In this document: positions 45,747 to 53,973 of the stretch, in pieces | Layout: the number at the start of each line of letters is the position of its first letter | Position numbering within the stretch: the stretch's first letter is position 1 | Assembly (NCBI GenBank): GCA_020724465.1 | Contig: DYGX01000014.1 | Coordinates: 1-64,000, forward strand | Direction of reading: 5' to 3' | DNA from: Thermoflexus sp. | GTDB lineage: Bacteria; Chloroflexota; Anaerolineae; Aggregatilineales; Aggregatilineaceae | Length of the DNA stretch: 64,000 nucleotides | The notes under the pieces: model-generated | Seen by the model: the letters and a program-made list of their open reading frames with translations, nothing else | Databases searched by the model: none | Told to the model about the DNA's origin: nothing | Program-made: the position numbers and the translations under genes

Positions 45747-46766
45747 ATGGCGATGACATCGACCCAGCGGTTAGCAGCGCGTCTGGATGGTCAGCCCGTC
45801 GACCGCATCCCGAATATGACCCTCGTGATGCAGTTCGCGGCGGACCAGATCGGGGCGCCGCTAGCGCAGTATTATCAGGACTATCATGTGCTCTGCGAGG
45901 CGAACTTCGAGACCGTCGCGAAGTATGGGCTGGATCTGGTGGACGCGATCAGCGATCCATACCGCGAGACGGCAGACTTCGGCGCGCAGATCGTGTTTCC
46001 GGACGATAACCTGCCGGTTTGCCGGGAGCCGCTGATCAAAGACCCCTCGGATGTGGCGGCGCTGCCGTTTCCGGACCCGCTGCGGCCGGGCAGCCGCATG
46101 CGCGACCGGGTTGACGCGATCCGGCTCTTTCACGAGCGGGTCGGCGGGCAGATCCCGGTGCAGGGCTGGGTCGAAGGGGCGCTGGCCGAAGCGGCCGATT
46201 TGCGCGGTGTTTCGGCGCTGATGTACGACCTCTACGACCGGCCCGAGTGGGTCGAGACGTTGCTTGAGAAGGTGACGGAGGTCGCCATCGCGTTCGCCGT
46301 GGCGCAGGTCGAGGCGGGCGCGACGATCATCGGCCTGGGCGACGCGATTGCCTCGCAGGTCGGCCCGGCGGCTTACCGGCGCTTCGCGCTGCCCTACGAG
46401 CAGCGCATCTTCGAGGCGGTCAGACGGGCGGGGGCCATAGCGCGTCTGCACATTTGCGGAAACACGACCAGGCTGGTGCAGGATATGGCTCGCAGCGGCG
46501 CGCAGATCATCGATCTGGACTGGCAGGTCGACCTCGGCGCGGCACGGGCCGTGGTGGACGAGGTTGATCCGGCGATCGCGCTGTGCGGCAATTTCGACCC
46601 GGTGGCCGTGCTGTACGAAGGCACGCCGGATGACGTGCGCCGGGCGGTCGAGCAGTGCCGCGCGGCGGGCGGTCCAAACTGGCTGGCGGCGCCGGGCTGC
46701 GAAGTGCCGCGCCGGACGCCGCACGACAACATGATCGCGCTGCGGGATGCGCTGGTCGTGGCGTAG
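45747..46766 (+). CDS. Uroporphyrinogen decarboxylase-family protein
   Basis: A 339-residue UroD-fold protein. It resembles the MtaA/CmuA-like methyltransferase branch more than haem-pathway HemE: zinc-ligand candidates are the His and Cys of L-H-I-C-G-N and the Cys of A-P-G-C-E-V-P. Such proteins transfer methyl groups between corrinoids and thiols, but many members in sugar operons are uncharacterised. It lies 35 bases after the PfkB kinase and ends the operon at a strong bidirectional terminator. No corrinoid protein is encoded nearby, so a corrinoid role is uncertain. Confidence 0.82.
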   Translation: MAMTSTQRLAARLDGQPVDRIPNMTLVMQFAADQIGAPLAQYYQDYHVLCEANFETVAKYGLDLVDAISDPYRETADFGAQIVFPDDNLPVCREPLIKDPSDVAALPFPDPLRPGSRMRDRVDAIRLFHERVGGQIPVQGWVEGALAEAADLRGVSALMYDLYDRPEWVETLLEKVTEVAIAFAVAQVEAGATIIGLGDAIASQVGPAAYRRFALPYEQRIFEAVRRAGAIARLHICGNTTRLVQDMARSGAQIIDLDWQVDLGAARAVVDEVDPAIALCGNFDPVAVLYEGTPDDVRRAVEQCRAAGGPNWLAAPGCEVPRRTPHDNMIALRDALVVA

Positions 46767-46795
46767 CGCAGCGCGAGCGAGACCGGGCCAAAAGC

Positions 46796-46826
46796 AACGG
46801 CTCCCAGCCAAGCCGGGAGCCGTTTT
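46796..46826. terminator. Bidirectional terminator between the UroD-like gene and the secreted repeat protein
   Basis: AACGGCTCCC and GGGAGCCGTT pair perfectly. The + strand continues TT and GG, and the - strand continues GCTTTT. Confidence 0.85.
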
Positions 46827-46851
46827 GGTGGTCAGGTTGTCGAAGCGGGCG

Positions 46852-49065
46852 CTACTGAATCTGCCACGTCTCGCCCAGCAGCACGACGCTGCCATCGGGC
46901 AGGTTTAGGCCCAGCGCCGGGAAGTTGCCGTCGGCCAGATATTCCTCGATGGTCAGGTTATACGCCTGCTCTGTGCCCAGGCCCCACCCCAGGCGGTCGC
47001 TCAGGCTTTCGTTCACCCACACCTTGCCAAACCCGCGCACCGGGGCAGCGCGGCCTTGGGGCGGTTCGCCGGTGTCGACTTGATCACCTTCGACCCAGGT
47101 GTCCGGATAAGTGGCCCAGGTGCTGTCGTCGCCGAACAGGACGTAGATGGTGCGCGTGTCGCCACGCCACACCATGTAGCCGCCTTCGAACGGCTGGAAC
47201 GCGCCCGTCACCGTGACCTGGCTGGACGGGCAACGGTCGGTGAGCGTGTTCTCGAATTCGCAGCCGCCGATGGACGCGGTAGCTTCTTCTGTGACCTGAT
47301 TCCCGGCCTCGTCGGATGCTACGAGCGAGAAGGTGATGGAGCCTTCGGCATCGGCAGGAACCGGGTAGGCCATCGTGCCGGTGAGCGGCATCTGGCCCGG
47401 CGAGACGATGGGCTGCACCACCTGGCCACCCGGACCATCGAGCAGGTTCAGGGCCACAGCGCTGGCTCCGCTTGTCGCCCAGGTGATGGTGAGATAGCTG
47501 TTCGGCAAGACGGGATCGGGTGCGAGGGTCAGCGTGTCGATGCTGAGCGTCCCTTCCCCGCCTCCGCCTTCCTCAGCCGGCGGGAACACGCCGGACAGGT
47601 AGGATGTGACACTGCCCTGCGCGCGGACATATTCGAGCGCCCAGCCCGCCACCGATGGCTGCGCGTGGCCGCGCACCCGCCACAGCCGGAACTCGGACTG
47701 CATAGCCGTCTCGATGTTGAGGCGATAGCAGAACGGACCTTCCAGCACGTCGATCGTCGTATTGGTCGGCAGATAGCCCAGCGGCAGGCCACCGTAGGGG
47801 CTGCCGAAGACGCGCACGCCTTCTGCCGGCACGTTCGCCGTCACGCGAGCCGTCCTGCCGATCTGCAGGCCATTGGATGCCATGAACGGCTCGGTGTAGC
47901 ACCACGCCGGATCGACGACATAGCTCGGCACCGAGCTGGTGCTGCCGGCAATCGGGATGGTCAGCTCGCGCTGCGTGATGGTCGTATTGGTGTTCAGGTT
48001 GACCAGCCGGACGCGCAGCTTGACACTGGTTGCGCCCAGTTCGAGCACCGGCGACGCGACGCCGTTGCCGCTGGACGGCACCCAGGGGTTCGGGCGTGGC
48101 AGTTCAACGTTCACCGTGCGCCCATCCGCGAAGACTTGCTCGAAGACCAGATTCGAGTTTTCCGGCCGGTTCTCCACGCTCCAACTGACGGGGATGAGTG
48201 CCGTCCGGTTGGCGAGCTGGAACACATCCACACTCGTCGCGCCGGCGGTGAACGAGGTGATCGTCGGCGGGAGTGTGTCCCCTTCGATGATCGGCAGCTC
48301 GATGACGCGCTGGTCGTAGATCCGGCCGTCGAGCAGATCGATCAGCCGCACCCGCAGCAGCACCGACGTGGCCGCCCCGCCGGGCAGTCTAGGCGCTGCG
48401 ACGCCCACCCCCGACGAGTTGACCCAGGGGTTCTCGCGCGGCAGCTCGACGTTGATCGCGCTGCCATCCGGCATCACCTGCTCGAAGTACAGGTTCGAGG
48501 TCGGGGGCCGGTTGGCAACCGACCACGACACCGGCACGCGCGCCGTCTGAGCTTGAAGCTGGGCGCGCGGGACTGCGTTCGCTGTCGTCGCGAAGCTGGT
48601 GATGGTGGCACGATCGCCGATGTCGGGCGCAATCCCGCTGCCGGTCCCAATGGGCAGCGTGATCGTCTTCTCGGCATAGACTTCGCGCGTCAGCATGTTG
48701 ATCATCCGCATCCGCAGCACGATGTTGGTCGCCTGCCCATCAGGCAGGATAGGGGCGGCCATGCCCTGGCCGGTCGACGCGACCCAGGGCAGCGGGCGAG
48801 GGAGCTCTACATTGATCGCCGAGCCATCCGGCAGCACCTGATCGAAGACCAGGTTGGCAATGAAGGGCCGGTTGGCCGTATCCCACGAGACAGGCACGCG
48901 CGCGGTGCGCTGCGCCAGCGCGTTGCGATCCACACTGGTGAGCGGTGTCGAGAATGACAGAATCGCGGGCGCACTTCCGGCTTGAGAGGGCGGCGCTGCT
49001 CCGGCAGTCGGGAGCGAGAGAAGCAAAAGACTAAGGACGAGCGTAAGTATTGCAAGTTTTCGCAT
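46852..49065 (-). CDS. Large secreted protein with three beta repeats and an SH3-like domain
   Basis: A 737-residue exported protein. After a signal peptide (about 1-28) come three repeats of about 125 residues, each with I-x-S-F near the start, then R-V-P-V-S-W (I-P-V-S-W in the third), G-x-x-x-N-V-E-L-P-R and a closing I-x-L-P-I. A cysteine-bearing SH3-like region follows (about 395-510), then a short Ig-like segment and a C-terminal domain with Y-M-V-W-R-G-D-T-R-T-I-Y-V-L-F. The layout suggests a cell-surface binding protein. GGAGG lies before the ATG. I cannot assign a ligand. Confidence 0.78.
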   Translation of the reverse strand: MRKLAILTLVLSLLLLSLPTAGAAPPSQAGSAPAILSFSTPLTSVDRNALAQRTARVPVSWDTANRPFIANLVFDQVLPDGSAINVELPRPLPWVASTGQGMAAPILPDGQATNIVLRMRMINMLTREVYAEKTITLPIGTGSGIAPDIGDRATITSFATTANAVPRAQLQAQTARVPVSWSVANRPPTSNLYFEQVMPDGSAINVELPRENPWVNSSGVGVAAPRLPGGAATSVLLRVRLIDLLDGRIYDQRVIELPIIEGDTLPPTITSFTAGATSVDVFQLANRTALIPVSWSVENRPENSNLVFEQVFADGRTVNVELPRPNPWVPSSGNGVASPVLELGATSVKLRVRLVNLNTNTTITQRELTIPIAGSTSSVPSYVVDPAWCYTEPFMASNGLQIGRTARVTANVPAEGVRVFGSPYGGLPLGYLPTNTTIDVLEGPFCYRLNIETAMQSEFRLWRVRGHAQPSVAGWALEYVRAQGSVTSYLSGVFPPAEEGGGGEGTLSIDTLTLAPDPVLPNSYLTITWATSGASAVALNLLDGPGGQVVQPIVSPGQMPLTGTMAYPVPADAEGSITFSLVASDEAGNQVTEEATASIGGCEFENTLTDRCPSSQVTVTGAFQPFEGGYMVWRGDTRTIYVLFGDDSTWATYPDTWVEGDQVDTGEPPQGRAAPVRGFGKVWVNESLSDRLGWGLGTEQAYNLTIEEYLADGNFPALGLNLPDGSVVLLGETWQIQ

Positions 49066-49224
49066 GGACCTGCCTCCTGTGCGAAGACCGGAGCCCCCCT
49101 GCGCGGACCCTGGCTTCCTATGGCCCCTGGGGAGGGGCGCGCGTCGGATCACCCGGTTGTCAAGCTGTGATTTGCGTGTCGACCAGTCCATGAAGCGCGC
49201 CGCTGAACGGCGTCTACGCTCAAA

Positions 49225-49253
49225 ATTATCGCACGCTCTTGAGCTTGGCACAA
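49225..49253 (-). promoter_or_regulatory. Candidate promoter of the large secreted repeat protein
   Basis: On the - strand TTGTGC, a 17-base spacer ending in TGC, then GATAAT. Confidence 0.5.
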
Positions 49254-49354
49254 CACGGCTGGTGAACGACCTGCTAACGCATCGCCTTCGTTAGCATGAT
49301 GCTCAGAGGACAGACAGCACCTTGCGCGTAGAAATATAGTGCGCTGGTCCTAAT

Positions 49355-49385
49355 TTGAAGAATTTCAGCAAAAACAGGTTATAAT
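49355..49385 (+). promoter_or_regulatory. Candidate promoter of the small orphan gene
   Basis: TTGAAG, a 19-base AT-rich spacer, then a perfect TATAAT. Confidence 0.5.
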
Positions 49386-49537
49386 AATGGCGTGCAAAGC
49401 TAAATTCTTAATCCGGCACACCTCACCCCGCGCCACACAGCGGGCGTTTCGTTTCCGTTCGGCATGGCGAGCGAGTCTCTCACGTGAGTGAGACGTAATC
49501 GACTGTGATGGCATCGTGAGTGGATGGAGGCGCCGTG

Positions 49538-49930
49538 ATGATGGAACAGCATGAATCACCCAAAGATTTCGCCCGAACGCTCACCTTCCGCCGGCTGACG
49601 CCGGCGCAGTGGCGGATGTGGAAGGCAGCGATGCGCAACAAGCCGCAGTGGTTTGTTTTGCGCAGACCCAACACGCGGGGCGCGCGCTGGCAGGCCGTCG
49701 CGGGACCATACTGCACGCCGGAAGCCGCCTACAGCGATCTGTTTCGGCTGAGCAAGCCAGGCCGAGACGCTGCGGCTCAATCGCTGTACCGCTGGCAGGT
49801 CGCGTCCCTGACGGAGACGATGCGCATTTATCACAACAATGTGCCGCAACTGGTTGAAGATCTGGTTGAGGCCGAGGGCCTTGTGCCGGGGCCAGACCTG
49901 ACCCGCGATGAACAGGCACGTGCCTCGTGA
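49538..49930 (+). CDS. Uncharacterised 130-residue protein
   Basis: I do not recognise the family. It is a soluble, mixed alpha/beta protein rich in Arg and Trp, with a central Q-W-F-V-L-R-R-P stretch followed by A-V-A-G-P-Y-C-T-P-E-A-A-Y. No catalytic motif stands out. ATG 49538 is chosen because GGAGG lies seven bases upstream; ATG 49541 and an upstream ATG at 49520 are in frame. It has its own promoter candidate and a terminator after it, so it is a single-gene unit next to hsp20. Confidence 0.7.
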   Translation: MMEQHESPKDFARTLTFRRLTPAQWRMWKAAMRNKPQWFVLRRPNTRGARWQAVAGPYCTPEAAYSDLFRLSKPGRDAAAQSLYRWQVASLTETMRIYHNNVPQLVEDLVEAEGLVPGPDLTRDEQARAS

Positions 49931-49978
49931 GGGAGCGTGTCCCGCGCTACGGCGGCTGATTGTGGGGGTAAAAGAATG

Positions 49979-50012
49979 AAATCGCCGGGCTGGTGTGTTG
50001 CCCGGCGATTTT
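49979..50012. terminator. Bidirectional terminator between the small orphan and hsp20
   Basis: AAATCGCCGGGC and GCCCGGCGATTT form a 12-pair stem. The + strand ends TTTTG, and the - strand continues CATTCTTTT. Confidence 0.85.
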
Positions 50013-50031
50013 GCTCAATCGGCGTCTGCGA

Positions 50032-50496
50032 TTATTTCTTTGACGCCTTGATGGTAATCTGCTTCGGCTGGGCCTGCGGCAGCTTTTCGAAGGTGATGCT
50101 CAGCACGCCGTTCTCGAAATTGGCCTCGGCCTTCTCCGGATCGACGGTGTTGGGCAGACGGACGCTGCGCTCGAACTGGCCCGTGCGGCGCTCACGATAG
50201 TGATACCGCTCGCCTTCCCGCTCGATCGTGTCGCCAAACCGGCCGCTGATCGTCAGCGTGTGATCCTCAATCGACACATTGACATCTTCCGGCTTCAGGC
50301 CCGGCAGATCCACGCGCAGGATCAGCTCCTTGTCGCTCTCAATCACGTCCATCGCAGGCCGCAGGAACGCGCCGGTCTCGCGAATGGTGCGGAAGGGCCA
50401 CGAACGCCACATCTCGTCGATCATCTGCTCGATCGTGTTGAACGGATCCATCACTTCAACTTCATTACGCGGATTCCAACGAATCAGGCTAGGCAT
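50032..50496 (-). CDS. Hsp20 small heat-shock protein
   Basis: A 154-residue alpha-crystallin-type chaperone that binds unfolding proteins without ATP. The crystallin domain (about 50-140) shows A-M-D-V-I-E-S, D-L-P-G-L-K-P-E-D-V-N-V and the closing F-E-N-G-V-L-S-I-T-F. The C-terminal tail carries an I-T-I-K motif. The ATG at 50496 follows GGAGGT at the right distance. A perfect inverted repeat lies about 30 bases upstream, in the position of a heat-shock repressor site. Confidence 0.94.
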   Translation of the reverse strand: MPSLIRWNPRNEVEVMDPFNTIEQMIDEMWRSWPFRTIRETGAFLRPAMDVIESDKELILRVDLPGLKPEDVNVSIEDHTLTISGRFGDTIEREGERYHYRERRTGQFERSVRLPNTVDPEKAEANFENGVLSITFEKLPQAQPKQITIKASKK

Positions 50497-50525
50497 ATTT
50501 CCACCTCCCACTTGCTCCGTAATCC

Positions 50526-50544
50526 GGTGTGGTGTGACCACACC
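50526..50544. promoter_or_regulatory. Inverted repeat upstream of hsp20, candidate operator
   Basis: GGTGTGGT and ACCACACC are separated by three bases. It does not match the CIRCE consensus (long TTAGCACTC arms), so a different regulator would be involved. Confidence 0.5.
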
Positions 50545-50738
50545 GCACCGTTGGCGTACTGACCGTATCTGCCCATAATGATCGGACAATTGCGTAAGAA
50601 TAACATCAACGCAAGCTCAGAAGTCGATCAACAATGCATAAGAAATCCGTCAAAACCACGCGGGCGCGGTGGGGGGCGTTGCGGCGCGCTGCAGGATCAG
50701 GCATACTTGCTCCGGCTTGCCAAGAGGTTCGGTGTGCG

Positions 50739-51797
50739 ATGACACGTGACGAGATTATCCGGCTGACCGCGCTATCCGCCTGCGCCGGCTGAGCGTCGAA
50801 GCTGGCCCCGGCGGCCCTGGCGCAGGTCCTGCGCCCCATCCAGGCAGTCTTTGACCAGGCCGACGACCCGGATCTGCTGGTTGGCCTTGGCGCGCCTGAT
50901 GACGCCGCCGTTTACCGGCTGGATTCCGAGCGGGTGCTGGTCGTCACGACGGATTTCTTCACTCCGATTGTAGACGATGCGTACAGCTACGGGGCCATCG
51001 CGGCGGCAAATTCGCTGAGCGACGTGTACGCCATGGGCGCGCGGCCGGTTCTGGCGTTGAACATCGTGGCGCTGCCGCCCAAGCTGCCACTCGCCCTGTC
51101 GTCGGAGATCATGCGCGGGATGGCGGAGAAAGTGCGCGAGGCTGGGGCCGTGATCGCCGGTGGACACACCATCCAGGATCAGGAGCCGAAGGTTGGCCTG
51201 GCAGTGGTCGGTTTTACGCATCCCGATCACCTGATGACGAAGGCAGGCGCTATGCCCGGTGACGTGTTGGTGCTGACCAAGCCCCTGGGCACGGGTTGCA
51301 TCACAACGGCGGCCAAGAACGACAAAGCGCGGCCTGGTGACGTCAGCGGGGCGATCGACTGGATGGCACGGCTCAATCGCGATGCTGCTGAGGCCGCCGT
51401 CGAGGCGGGGGCCCGTGCCGCCACCGACATCACCGGCTTCGGTTTTCTGGGCCATGCCAGCGAGCTGGCGCGGGCCAGCGGCGTGACTCTCCACATCGAT
51501 TTTGAGCGCGTCCCGCTGCTTGAGGGTGCGCGCGACTATGCCCGACAGTGGATCTTCCCCGGCGGCTCCACGGCGAACGTCGAAGCGTTTGCCGAGGGCG
51601 TGCGCTTCGACACGGCGATCGGAGACGCTGAACGGATGCTGCTCTTCGACGCGCAAACCAGCGGGGGCCTGTTGGTGGCGCTGGCCCCGGATCGGGTGGC
51701 GATCTTCGAGCGGGCGATGCGGGCGCGCGGGGCAACCTGGTGGACGGTTGGCCGTGTCGAGCAGCGTGAGGACGCTCTGATCGTCGTCAGCCGCTGA
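50739..51797 (+). CDS. selD: Selenide, water dikinase (SelD) with selenocysteine at an in-frame TGA
   Basis: A 352-residue selenophosphate synthetase when the TGA at 50790-50792 is read as selenocysteine (residue 18). The context C-A-G-U-A-S-K-L places U18 and K21 with the same spacing as the catalytic Cys17 and Lys20 of E. coli SelD. Downstream, V-G-L-G-A-P-D-D-A-A-V, V-T-T-D-F-F-T-P and G-G-H-T-I-Q-D-Q-E-P-K are standard. It makes selenophosphate from selenide and ATP. ATG 50739 follows AAGAGG. Calling the start at 50934 would miss the active site. A SECIS-like hairpin lies 26 bases after the TGA. Being its own selenoprotein implies a selA/selB/selC set elsewhere in the genome. Confidence 0.92.
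50819..50835 (+). promoter_or_regulatory. SECIS-like hairpin in selD mRNA
   Basis: GGCGCA and TGCGCC pair around an apical loop that contains GGTC, the loop motif of the E. coli fdhF SECIS element. It lies 26 bases after the TGA codon, within the usual bacterial range. Confidence 0.72.
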
Positions 51798-51839
51798 ATG
51801 GCTTTCTTCGCGTCTGGTCTCTGCGTGCCATAGGCGTTA

Positions 51840-51851
51840 GGTCACGTGACC
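51840..51851. promoter_or_regulatory. Perfect 12-bp palindrome upstream of the PRC-barrel gene
   Basis: GGTCACGTGACC is its own reverse complement and lies in the 171-base gap between selD and the next gene. It could be an operator; no partner site was seen. Confidence 0.35.
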
Positions 51852-51968
51852 CAGCCCGCCGATCTCCATCTGACCTATGCCGGATTCCCCTAGCTACCTC
51901 ATGTTTCCCCACACGAAATCCGCTATGCTGGCTTTAGTGTGCGCTGATATGGCGCCAAGGAGGTCAGG

Positions 51969-52634
51969 ATGGAATTTCGTGAGGGAACGGACGTCGTAAC
52001 GGCTGATGGTGAGAAAGTCGGCGAGATCGAGCGGGTGGTCATCGACCCGAAGACGCGTGAAGTCACGCATATCGTCGTGGAGAAAGGTTTCCTGTTCACC
52101 GAGAGCCGCGTTCTGCCGATCCAGGTAGTGCAAAGCGCGGACGGCGAGCATGTCGTGCTTGACCCGCGCGTTGAAGAGGATCTGGAGAGCTGGCCGATCT
52201 TCGAGGAACGGTACACGATTCCCATCGAAGAGGCTCGCGCGGCGGACCTGGAGCGCGACCCCGCCGCGCCGCGACCGGCCCGCCCGCTGTATTGGTACCC
52301 GCCGCTGGTGGCCGGGGACGCGGGCTATCTGGGAATGCCGTATTATCCGGGAACGGTCGTTGAAGTGGAGCGGAATGTCCCGGAAGGTACGGCGGCGCTC
52401 AAGCCGGGCGCCAAAATCTACAGCGCCGACGACGAGCATGTTGGCAACGTGGAGCGCGTTTTCACCGACTCGCGGACCGACGCGATCACGCACTTTCTGA
52501 TTTCGCGCGGCCTGCTGTTTAAGAACTACAAGCTGATTCCCGCCAACTGGGTTGTCGACGCGACCGACGACGCAGTGTATCTGAGCGTCACAAAAACGCT
52601 GCTGGAGCGCCTGCCAGACTACACGGGCGATTAG
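51969..52634 (+). CDS. Protein with two PRC-barrel domains
   Basis: A 221-residue soluble protein with two PRC-barrel-like halves, about 1-75 and 145-221. Each carries the G-x-x-V-G-x-V/I-E-R-V pattern and a hydrophobic R/K-G-L/F-L-F segment. A proline-rich linker with P-L-Y-W-Y-P-P joins them. PRC barrels occur in photosynthetic reaction-centre H subunits and in RNA-processing proteins such as RimM; stand-alone paired forms are of unknown function, often linked to stress. AAGGAGG precedes the ATG. Confidence 0.82.
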   Translation: MEFREGTDVVTADGEKVGEIERVVIDPKTREVTHIVVEKGFLFTESRVLPIQVVQSADGEHVVLDPRVEEDLESWPIFEERYTIPIEEARAADLERDPAAPRPARPLYWYPPLVAGDAGYLGMPYYPGTVVEVERNVPEGTAALKPGAKIYSADDEHVGNVERVFTDSRTDAITHFLISRGLLFKNYKLIPANWVVDATDDAVYLSVTKTLLERLPDYTGD

Positions 52635-52666
52635 GCAGCACACCCAGGTTACTCGTCGCACCCGTC

Positions 52667-52710
52667 AACGCGGTCTGAGGAAATTCCTGGGCCGCGTTGT
52701 AGTTCCTTTT
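52667..52710 (+). terminator. Weak terminator-like hairpin after the PRC-barrel gene
   Basis: AACGCGG and CCGCGTT arms with an 18-base loop, followed by GTAGTTCCTTTT. Confidence 0.4.
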
Positions 52711-52743
52711 GGGGCTATGTTGAGATGTTTCGGAGAGGAAAAG

Positions 52744-53874
52744 ATGAACGTCGCGAGGTGGTTGTTGATGCTTGTGCTTGTCGCCGCTCTGGTCCTGGGC
52801 GCGCGCGCCGTCTCCGCCCAGGCGCCCCCTTCGCAGATCGAGATCGCGCTGCAGGATCTGAGCCAGCGCGTGGGCAGAACCGTTGCGCTGAACGACCTGA
52901 CCGGCTGGCAATGGACCCAGACACTGTATCCGAACACAAGCCTGGGCTGTCCGCAGCCTGACCAGGTGTACAGCCAGGTAATGACATCCGGTTACCAGTT
53001 CCTGCTGGTGTACCAGGGCCAGACATACGATTACCGCGTGTCCGAAGACGGCAACATTATCATTCTCTGCACCTCTGTGGCAACCGGTACCCCGATCCCG
53101 ACGGTGCCCACGCCCACCGCCCCAACGCCGGTCGAGCCACCTGCAGAGCCGCCACTGGCTGCATGCCCTGAAGGGCTTGAATTGCGGCTGACGTCCGGCG
53201 AGCTGGCACGCGTGACTGTGGGCCTGCCGAGCAACATTCGCGCCGGGGCAGACATCAACGCGTCTGAGGTCGGGCAGCTCCAGCCAGGCGAGACGTTCAC
53301 CGTGATCGGCGGCCCGACATGCGGCCCGGATGGCCTGTACTGGTGGCAGATCCAGGCGGGTGATCTGACCGGCTGGATCGCGCAGGGGGAGCAGGGCCTG
53401 TACTATATCGAGCCGATTCCGCAGCCGCTGCCGGCGCGCGCCGGGCTGGCGCAGCTCATCGCGGAGAACATCACCCGCCTGGTGCAGGTCTCGCGCATCG
53501 AGAGCAATCTGCAGGGTGCGGTTGCCTGGTCGCCGGACGGCGCAATGCTGGCCGTTGGCAACTCGAACACGGTGCTGGGCGGCGTCTGGCTGTATGACGT
53601 GGCGCAGCTTCAGAACCCGCCCCGACTGCTCGAAACGGGCACGGTGGTGACAGCCGTGACCTATACGCCGGACGGCGCGCTGCTGATCGTGGGCAACGAC
53701 GGGGGGGCGATTGAGTTCTGGGACCTGGCGACCGAGACTCAAGTGTTTAGCATCGACGCGCATGACGTGGCGATCCAGGCGCTGAGCCTCAGCCCCGACG
53801 GACTGATCCTGGCGGCAGTGGGCGCCGACAACCGGGTGACGTTGTGGGCCATCCCGGAAGTGACCGCAGGGTAG
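52744..53874 (+). CDS. Secreted SH3b/WD40-like repeat protein
   Basis: A 376-residue exported protein. A signal peptide (about 1-27, ending A-V-S-A-Q) is followed by a domain with one Cys pair, a Pro/Thr-rich linker (about 118-135), a bacterial SH3 region (about 150-225, with V-G-L-P-S-N-I-R-A-G-A and G-Q-L-Q-P-G-E-T-F) and WD40-like repeats to the end (V-A-W-S-P-D-G-A-M-L-A-V-G-N, V-T-Y-T-P-D-G-A-L-L, L-S-P-D-G-L-I-L-A-A). Only about three blades are present, too few for a closed propeller alone. GGAGAGG precedes the ATG. A surface binding role is likely, ligand unknown. Confidence 0.82.
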   Translation: MNVARWLLMLVLVAALVLGARAVSAQAPPSQIEIALQDLSQRVGRTVALNDLTGWQWTQTLYPNTSLGCPQPDQVYSQVMTSGYQFLLVYQGQTYDYRVSEDGNIIILCTSVATGTPIPTVPTPTAPTPVEPPAEPPLAACPEGLELRLTSGELARVTVGLPSNIRAGADINASEVGQLQPGETFTVIGGPTCGPDGLYWWQIQAGDLTGWIAQGEQGLYYIEPIPQPLPARAGLAQLIAENITRLVQVSRIESNLQGAVAWSPDGAMLAVGNSNTVLGGVWLYDVAQLQNPPRLLETGTVVTAVTYTPDGALLIVGNDGGAIEFWDLATETQVFSIDAHDVAIQALSLSPDGLILAAVGADNRVTLWAIPEVTAG

Positions 53875-53903
53875 CCGCGCGCGCCCCGGCGTGTAACAAC
53901 GAG

Positions 53904-53946
53904 CAGCGCCTCGCCGGATCGCATTTCCGCGAGGCGCTGTGTTTTC
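53904..53946. terminator. Terminator between the SH3/WD40 gene and the peptide importer operon
   Basis: CAGCGCCTCG and CGAGGCGCTG form a ten-pair stem followed by TGTTTTCC on the + strand. The - strand tail CTCGTTGTT is weaker. Confidence 0.75.
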
Positions 53947-53973
53947 CTGGGGATTAGGCCGTCTTCCAGGCGG

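Larger units (their letters stand above)
49066..49537. other. Divergent regulatory region, 472 bases
   Basis: It holds a - strand promoter candidate (49225-49253), a + strand TATAAT promoter candidate (49355-49385) and between them an inverted repeat GCTAACG/CGTTAGC at 49273-49295 that could be an operator for either side. No gene is supported. Confidence 0.5.

Noticed and set aside
50790-50792. The in-frame TGA in selD as a nonsense mutation or sequencing error
   Set aside because: The codon sits exactly at the catalytic Cys/Sec position, the frame continues correctly on both sides and a SECIS-like hairpin follows.
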